DNA from: Takakia lepidozioides
Lineage: Eukaryota > Streptophyta > Takakiopsida > Takakiales > Takakiaceae
DNA: 64,000 nt
Reading direction: 5' to 3'
Assembly (NCBI GenBank): GCA_030704615.1
Contig: CM060734.1
Span: forward strand, 7,874,001 to 7,938,000
Positions 57,614-64,000 of this stretch are shown here, in pieces. The notes under the pieces are model-generated. The model ran no database searches. It was given only the letters and a program-made list of their open reading frames with translations, and was not told the DNA's origin. Position 1 is the first letter of the stretch. Each line of letters starts with the position of its first letter. The position numbers were made by a program, and so were the translations under genes.

Positions 57614-60174
57614 TCAGGTGAAATGACTGTCCGAATCTAAACTATCTTCCCCTTCACTGCCCCCATGTGCAATGCGCCTTGCGCTATTTCTCAAAGGAAC
57701 AATGTCTTCCTCGTTAAAGGCAACTGCTCCTTCCAAAGAGACCGGTTCGGCCGTGTTGGGTAGATTTCGTGGTTCCCTCAAACCCTCAAAGTCCGCATTC
57801 TCCCCAAGGTCCACCTCGTTCACGTCGGCCACGACTCGCCTGGCCCGGGGGTCTTTGCAAAGAACCACCTTCCATCCCGGCGCATGAGCATCTGAAAAGA
57901 AAACTTGCTCTACTTGGGATGGGAAACATAATGGCTCTTCCTTTGGTGGTAGCATCCTTCTGAAATCAACTAGAAGGAACCCGTACTCATCCCGCTTCAT
58001 GGTCGCATTCTCTCCCACCATGTTGGCTCTCACCCAAGAACAACGGAAAACAAACAATTGGCTGCACAAGACCATAGTCCAGTTTCAGGATTTCCTTGAT
58101 GACTCCTACATATTGTAGAGGGCATGAAATGGGATTCCGATCTCGTGCACAGCTCCTACTCTGCTGCTCGAAAACAGAAGCCACGCCGCTGTCATAAGTC
58201 ACGAAGAGGCGGGTGTTGGCATCGTCCACTCTATAATGATTGCCATATGCTTTCATTGACTGGTACGAAGTGGCAACCAGCCCCGGGGGGAACGACAAAC
58301 TCACCATGTCCGCATGTTCAGGCTCATTCTCCGATGCGTGTGCTGCAACCGCTGATCTGACCCACACTGCAAACGGCTGCAGCTCCTCCAATGTTGTGGG
58401 GTATTCCACTGGGGATGCCCTCATCCGACCGTTTCTCCGCCATGCTCTTGCAAATGCACCCCGCTCAGCTTTCACGCGGTCCTTCTCCGCTGCGTACTTC
58501 CTTGAACAAACCAAAATCTGTTCGACAGAAGTTTAATATATCAAACTCTTATATGTTGAGACCCTTATAGTGGTATCATGTTTGTTATAGGTACATCAGT
58601 CCACCTTCACACACCGTGCGAAACATGCTTGCCCCATGCTCCCAAGCCCTTTCAAGAAAACAGTAGTGATGCAGCCTGCTACACATTCACTTACAAGTAA
58701 CATTACCAACTAAAAAAGATGTTTTGTAGTCGACTGAAGCACTCTGTTAGTACATCATGCCACTCCCATAGTGGACGAAATGACTGGTGACAGTATAGGT
58801 AATTCCAGCTTAGAAACACCATCAAGAAAAGCAGTGGAGGGATATAAGTTTGCACTCACTGTCTCCATGGTGTCATTGTGGTTCTGTTGTTTAGCACATA
58901 GTCATGTGCCACATCCCGGAGCCGAGGGGTCATGACATGCTTTGTCACACCACCTTCTAAAACCTCGCCTTGCACTCCTTCTTCCTCGTTCTCGTCCCAT
59001 ACCCGTCGTGTTGTTGCATCAAATGAAGACATGTACTCTGTCATGAACCCCAGGGCTTCGTCCCGAATGTAGCCCTCCGCCATACTCCCCTCGGGCCGTG
59101 ACTTGTTGCGTACATACCCCTTAAGGTCCTTCATGTACCTCTCTATGGGATACATCCATCGGTTGGCTAGGGGCCCACACACATGCAGCTCCTCTACGAG
59201 ATGCACTAGCAAGTGCGTCATGACGTCAAAGAATGATGGAGGGAATTCTTTCTCCAACAAACAAAGGGTCATAGCCACATCCTCAGGCAACAATGTAATC
59301 TCCCTTGTTCCCACACCTTCGCACATATCCTCCTAAACACTCGACTTACACGCATTATGGCCGTTCGAGGACCCAACGCCATCATACCTCGGATGCACAC
59401 AAGCAAAATCTGTTGCATCATCACATGCAGATCATGGGACTTCATCCCTAACCATTTCTTGTTCATGGCATGCTTCTAGAAAGCACCCGAGAATCCGGTT
59501 GGCACTTTCAGGGCTCCCAACGTCTTCAAGAACTGCTCTGCTCACATTTGGTGAGGACATATGGTGCTGCTAGCATGAGGCCTTTTCGAGGTCTTTGGGG
59601 ATCAGGCCTTAGCCACAAATGTGGCGTAACCCTTCGATCTCCATGTCGTGCCGTACGTTTACCGTATCCTTCTCCCCAAAGATCATCTTTAGAATGTTCT
59701 CGCACAGGTTCTTCTCACAATGCATGGGATCTAGGAGGTACCGCTGCAACAGGTCCTGCCATGCAATTTGTCCTCCCATGAGATGAACTTCCATGGGCAC
59801 AAAAAGTAGACTATGTGGCAGAAGCCGTTCATGTAACTACAATATACTTTCACCAACTGCAAGATCCACTCCACAGCGAGGTGTATGACTTCAACATCTA
59901 CTGCATAGTAGTTACACTCACTTACGAGTTCTCTTCCAGACTCCTGACAGTAAAGGTAATTCCATGAACCACAATATGAAAGAAAGTGAGTGAAGGGGGA
60001 AGGGGGGGCATGCACCTTCCAGTATGGCAAATCCCAAAGGATTGTTCGGCGCTTCACCCCATGCTCTAAGGCTGGATCCCCTCTACCTCCATCTCTCCCT
60101 CCAACCTCTATGTACGCTTCCCGTTCCATTGCATATTGCAAGGTCTCCACCGCGGTCACAGCCTTCGGTGCCAC
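57614..60174 (-). pseudogene. CACTA (En/Spm) TNP2-type transposase, broken
   Basis: Read leftward: VKRRTILWDLPYWK (about 60030) and LLDPMHCEKNLCENILK (59690) belong to Transposase_21/TNP2. MKSHDLHVMMQQILLV (59440), FPPSFFDVMTHLLVHLVEEL with NRWMYPIERYMKDLKGYV (59250-59100) are DUF4218. YQSMKAYGNHYRVDD, VGVIKEILKLDYG, CFPSQVEQVFFSD and PGWKVVLCKDP (58300-57800) are DUF4216. The N-terminal catalytic half is missing or unrecognised. Frameshifts occur near 59310 and 58050, and there may be introns. The product would bind and cut CACTA ends; this copy is dead. A HAD-like frame starts 32 bp upstream on the other strand. Confidence 0.85.
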
Positions 60175-60206
60175 TCTCTTTTCAACACATCCATTGAAGT
60201 GCTTTT

Positions 60207-61010
60207 TTGCCTGACGATATGGGTGGTTTCTTGCAAGGTAAGCTCGATGCCCCAGGGGGTACTTTTGTCTCCCAACCCGCTGAGGTGAGACCCCGTGACA
60301 CCCCCTCAGAAGCTCCTTTTAGTGTGAAGTCGAAACTCATTATTCTGGACCTGAACGCGATCTTGTGCCACTCTATTCCTAATTTCCAGCCCAACCCGAG
60401 GCGTGATTGGCCATGGGTCTTGACAACCAACAAGTTTGTTTTCCCAAGGCCCCAGGTCTCCGAGTTCTTAAACCTGCTTTTCCGCTATTTCTATGTTGGA
60501 ATATGGTCTTGCGCTTCAAAGGGGAATGTTGCAAACATCTTGAAAGTGGTGATGTAGGGGGTCGTGGGTTCTTCCCTGTTCGTGTGGTCACAAGAGGACT
60601 GTGACCCCTCAACAGAGCCACACCCCACAAAAGGGCCTGCCGTTCAGAACTATCATAAGAGATTGTCACGGGTGTGGTCTGAATATTCTGGCTTTAACAA
60701 AACCAACACCCTGTTAGTGGACGATTCTCCACACAAGGGGAAGGGGAACTCCCCTTTCAACATGGTTCATCCACTATCCTTTGATGTTACTGGCAATGCC
60801 AGTGAGGGGCCTGATTCAGATTACCTTCTAGAAACTGTATGGCCCTATTGCTAGGCTCTTTTTTCATCCGAGGATGTGCGTGTCTTCACAAGACAGCGGA
60901 AGCTGACTCCGACTGACCGCCTGAGTGCAGGCGAGCATGGGGCCACTGGGGGGGGTGCTTCTGTGCCCTGCCAGGTGAAACCAACCTGCACTGTTTGTAA
61001 CATGACATAG
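60207..61010 (+). pseudogene. FCP1/NIF-like HAD-fold protein, copy D, two in-frame TAG stops
   Basis: One frame runs from ATG 60207 to TAG 61008, interrupted only by TAG at 60555-60557 and 60852-60854. Motif I is LIILDLNAILC (residues 44-54). FPRPQVSEFLNLLF and YVGIWSC match the motif II region, LFVWSQEDCD is family-typical, then LSRVWSEYSGFNKTNTLLVD with DSP (motif IV) and LLETVWPYC. Known plant relatives carry DLNGLL at motif I; they lack the second Asp of true FCP1 phosphatases, as here. The frame starts divergent from the TNP2 pseudogene. It is the best-preserved copy apart from its stops. Confidence 0.65.
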
Positions 61011-61741
61011 TAACTTGCATGTTTGATTCGTTCCCCCCTTTTGCCCTCTCACGTTTGGATGGTCTGTTTTGTTTTGAAGACACCGAAGGGGGTGGGAGCT
61101 GGCTTGGCGGAGACAGTCGTGGCTGGTGCTTCACAGACCAAAGTGCTCTAGCAGTAGTCGGGATCTGCCCTCCGCCATGACCCGGTTAGGCCGAAGGTAA
61201 TAATTCTTCCCACACTTCGTCTCCGCGATCTCCCTTGGACTACTTCCATTGATGCTGAAGCAGCCTTCGTGTGTTTTGTGCAGGTGAGATACATGCGTGG
61301 AGCCCATGTAGGCCCAGCATCGCAGCCAGAAGTGGTTCCGCAGGCATGCCCACTCACTTCTTTGATGTAGTAGCGTTTTTGTTAGTGTGTTTTTTTGCAT
61401 GAAGTTGTAGTTTGCTCCTTTGTGCACGTTCTGGCTTGCCTGATTTATGAAATTTGTATTCAGTTGCATTGTGGGAGTTCTTGAAAATCTCATCTCTCAC
61501 AACGCGAATGTTTTCGCTGCTGCAGTTGAAGACACGCGGACAACGTTCCTCGGCTGCCACCCTCAATGACGAGCCTCGGTTCAAGGTACGCACGATGACC
61601 TTGTTACTTCGTGGATTTGAAGCCCAATACTTCTTGACTTTGGAGCATTCGTGCCTCTTCATTTGAGGTTGCCCACATGCCCAAATACATCACCCTTCCT
61701 TGCTTTGTGTTGTGCTGAATGGGAGTTGATGTTGGTGTGTG
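61011..61741. other. no clear gene; possible exon pieces
   Basis: Several AG acceptor-like sites precede short plus frames (for example RSSAATLNDEPRFK near 61550). They could be linker exons between HAD copy D and the DUF8039-like segment. Not supported individually. Confidence 0.3.
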
Positions 61742-61935
61742 CAGATTTCAGATCCTGTGTTTTTGTTGAACCCCAATGACAAGCATGCAAAGGCAACCGC
61801 CGCAAAGGCGGAAGTGGTGGGATTAGATGGGGTTGACAAGTTCCATTGCAAGGACATTCGTTCCGGGTGGTACAAGGTGAAAGTCCTGGATATTATGCTT
61901 CCAAGTGTTGTCCTGCCCTACCCAAATCTTGACGA

Positions 61936-61975
<40 letters not shown>

Positions 61976-62056
61976 AGACTACACTTGCGCACGTGAAAGA
62001 CACGGTTACTCTCTGGCCAGAGAAGAGTATGAGGCCGGGTGAAGGTGTCAAGTGAG
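61742..62056 (+). pseudogene. DUF8039-like segment of a CACTA-associated protein
   Basis: After a GTGTGCAG acceptor the frame reads ISDPVFLLNPNDKHAKATAA, VVGLDGVDKFHCKDIRSGWY and KVKVLDIMLPSVVLPYPNLD. A 38-bp C run (61938-61975) disrupts it. Beyond it TTLAHVKDTVTLWPEKSM continues the same pattern to TGA near 62056. The strand order and the closing xTLWP match, by memory of the family, DUF8039 regions in the second ORF of plant CACTA elements. Domain call is moderate. Confidence 0.4.
61938..61975. repeat. 38-bp poly-C tract
   Basis: Uninterrupted C run inside a reading frame; the longest homopolymer in the window. Confidence 0.95.
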
Positions 62057-63127
62057 CTTTGATGTTTGTAGTTTCTGTTGAGCGGTTCTGATACTCATAG
62101 AAGTATCACCAGATCAGTTTTTTAACATTTGGGCCATATGCACTGGCCATGACACTTTATGTAATGTGCGGAAACCATGTATATTGGCCCTTTGTCTTGT
62201 TCATACGCAGGTGACGTTGACGCTGTCTTGTCTGAATATGATATGACATTTTCCTGGCTTGTCTTGGTGTCCTTTCCTGTTATATGTGGGTTGGCGACTA
62301 TCATTTCTCTTCCATGATATTGCCTATATGATTCAATTGCGTGCCCTTGTTCATTTAATTTGTGTCTGTTCTCGTCGTTTGCGAACAACAGTGTGGGGTT
62401 CTCAATTCCCCTTGCTGGTGTGTGCATTCACCACAGTTTCAGTTTAGACTGTTTGCACAACTTACACAAATCACTACAAGTGCTTGTCTGCAGTGCTTTC
62501 CTAGTGTAGTGCAACCCATTGGCATAGTGCCAGAGAAGTCGGCAAAACAAGTGCTGAGTGGACAGAAGCACTACAACCCTTTGTACTACAAGTCATGCAG
62601 GTCACTGCAGTCCACCGCGGAGATCGCCACGCGTCGTCCCACACACTCTCCACGCGGCCTCCGTGTATTCGCCCGCACGCCCAATGGCGTGGTTATGTAG
62701 TCGACTTCCCCAGTTGGAGGTACCACTGGGCAAGAAGCATTGCAGTTATGTGGTTGACTCGCACGTGGCACTCCGGGACGGTGGCCACGTGCTTGCCGTG
62801 CTAGTCGCGGTGCGCTGCCACGTCTGCGTCCACGTCGGTGTCCACGTCCTTGTCCGCGTCCGCGTCCATGTGTCACCGCTCTCCGGTGAGTCATTCCCCT
62901 CATGCGGAGGGAAAAGTCAAAGTCAGCCCAAAAGGTCAGACGCATGGGCGGCTACCCTGGTTATGCCACGTGTTGACTCAGCAATAATCGCAATTATTGC
63001 ACCACAGTTGTTCATGCGTCTGCGTCCGCTACCACTCCAATCATTGGATGTCCGATCCAACTTTTATGTATGTTGTAACTAGTCGTCTACTACTTCAATC
63101 GATCCCATGGTTTTTGTCATTTTCGAC
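62057..63127. other. no gene; hexamer repeat at 62817-62872
   Basis: GC-rich plus strand with an imperfect 6-bp periodicity of CGTCCG/CGTCCA/TGTCCA at 62817-62872. Open frames here reflect composition. Nothing else recognised. Confidence 0.5.
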
Positions 63128-63997
63128 TCAAAATGAGTTGTTTCCCCAGTCGTGAAAGACAGGAATGCTTGTTGTGTCTATCAGCACCTGATTGTAACCC
63201 GAAAATCCATCCATGAAAGATTAGAGCTCCTCCCCTGCTACTTTTTCCACCAATGTATCTATGAATGACAAGGGAAAATGATCCTTGTGTGTTACCTTGT
63301 TAAGGGGGCGGAAGTCCACGCATACCCTTAATCCTCCATTCTTCTTTCGAACAATCACCATGGGAGATACCCATATCGATGTCTCCACAGGGAAGATGAA
63401 TGTTGCGGCCAGCAGTTTTTCGATCTCCGCCCTAATGAGTAGCGCTAAGTTGGGATTCACTCTTCTCTCTTGTCGTCGTCGTGGCGTAGCTCCCGGAATC
63501 AGGGGAATAGAGTGCATAGCCACATATAACGGCACACCCTTCAATTCGGTGTAGGACCATGCAAAGAATTCTCGAAATTCTTTGAACAACACTTGGTATT
63601 CCAATGCCCGCTCAGATGTCAAGTAGGATCCTGCCTTCACCATTTTTTGTGACTCTCCTCCAACCACCATGTCGACCAACTGTGTTGTTGGTTCCGAAGT
63701 GAAGGTCGTTCCCGGTTCAAATCGAGATCCGCTTGATCCCTGGTGCAAATAGGGAATGTAGGGGGCGGTATGTTTCATGACATCCCTCTCCAGGTCGGCC
63801 TCCTCTACAATTTTTATGTCAATGATCTCGCCGTTCTCCTCCTGAGGACTCTCCTGTTCTTGCAGACCAACCTGTTCGGTAGGACCAACCTGTTCGGTGG
63901 ATATGGAAAAGAGCTCGGTCAACAACTCGAACTCTGGAAAAGACTCGGTCGATACCGAGTGTACCATTACTTCCCTGCCTTGGTTTTCTCCGAACAA
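63128..63997 (-). pseudogene. Ty3/gypsy pol fragment, start of reverse transcriptase
   Basis: Open minus frame from the window edge to a TAA near 63219-63221. After an acidic region it shows EFREFFAWSYTELKGVP, RRVNPNLALLIRAEIEKLL, PMVIVRKKNGGLRVCVDFR and PLNKVTHKDHFPLSFID. These are the N-terminal motifs of Ty3 reverse transcriptase. The TAA falls where the conserved SFMDGFSGYNQ begins, and that segment is still readable after it. Homology is then lost before the YxDD motif. The element continues beyond the right edge. Confidence 0.9.
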
Positions 63998-64000
63998 CCA

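Noticed and set aside
62586-62945. 119-residue minus-strand frame with Arg/Gly repeats
   Set aside because: Follows from the GC-rich hexamer repeat; no domain.

Overview
The window is nuclear DNA of a land plant. Evidence: multi-exon genes with GT-AG introns, a plant-type CIA1 gene, a LEAD-SENSITIVE1-type gene, PLS-class PPR repeats, and CACTA, LINE, Ty3 and SINE elements. The PPR style, the large retroelement-rich spaces and a LINE carrying a 2A-like NPGP motif suggest a seed-free plant such as a fern. That placement is inference from style, not a database match.

0-24.5 kb is the genic part. A 12-exon AAA+ ATPase gene runs leftward off the window edge (7085 to 230). It is followed by a LINE remnant, short tandem repeats, a hairpin cluster and a tRNA-derived SINE. 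An LRAT/NC-domain gene (minus, from 15663) and the cytosolic Fe-S assembly gene CIA1 (plus, from 16362) share a 0.7 kb divergent promoter. In all three genes the proposed exons join in phase. CIA1 carries a 150-bp tandem duplication at one splice acceptor. A strongly purine-skewed retroelement leader (22.07-24.48 kb, minus) closes this part.

24.9-34.3 kb is the most unusual block. On the plus strand there are, in order: a YxPxSPx heptad array resembling the RNA polymerase II CTD, a ParB-like segment with a GGQHT motif, a methyltransferase-like segment, and three successive FCP1/NIF-like HAD-fold copies. Most are broken by stops, frameshifts, an internal inversion and SINE insertions; the last HAD copy (33551-34306) is open. 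CGCG-rich palindromes are scattered through the block.

34.6-44.1 kb holds a second copy of the retroelement leader, a tandemly amplified PPR pseudogene, minisatellites, and a LINE with endonuclease and a truncated reverse transcriptase.

44.1-64 kb is transposon territory. A diverged 0.95-kb inverted repeat (44.1-45.1 and 52.3-53.2 kb) encloses a second methyltransferase-like pseudogene, a plant-transposase-like gene and a GC-rich CACTA right end that stops exactly at 49762. Further right are an RNase H-like fragment, a CACTA TNP2 transposase (minus, 60174 to 57614), a fourth HAD copy starting 32 bp from it in the opposite direction, a DUF8039-like segment and a broken Ty3 pol. Because HAD copies and methyltransferase segments occur both in the 25-34 kb block and beside CACTA genes, I infer, without proof, that a CACTA-type element family carries or has captured HAD, ParB-like and DNA-methyltransferase domains.
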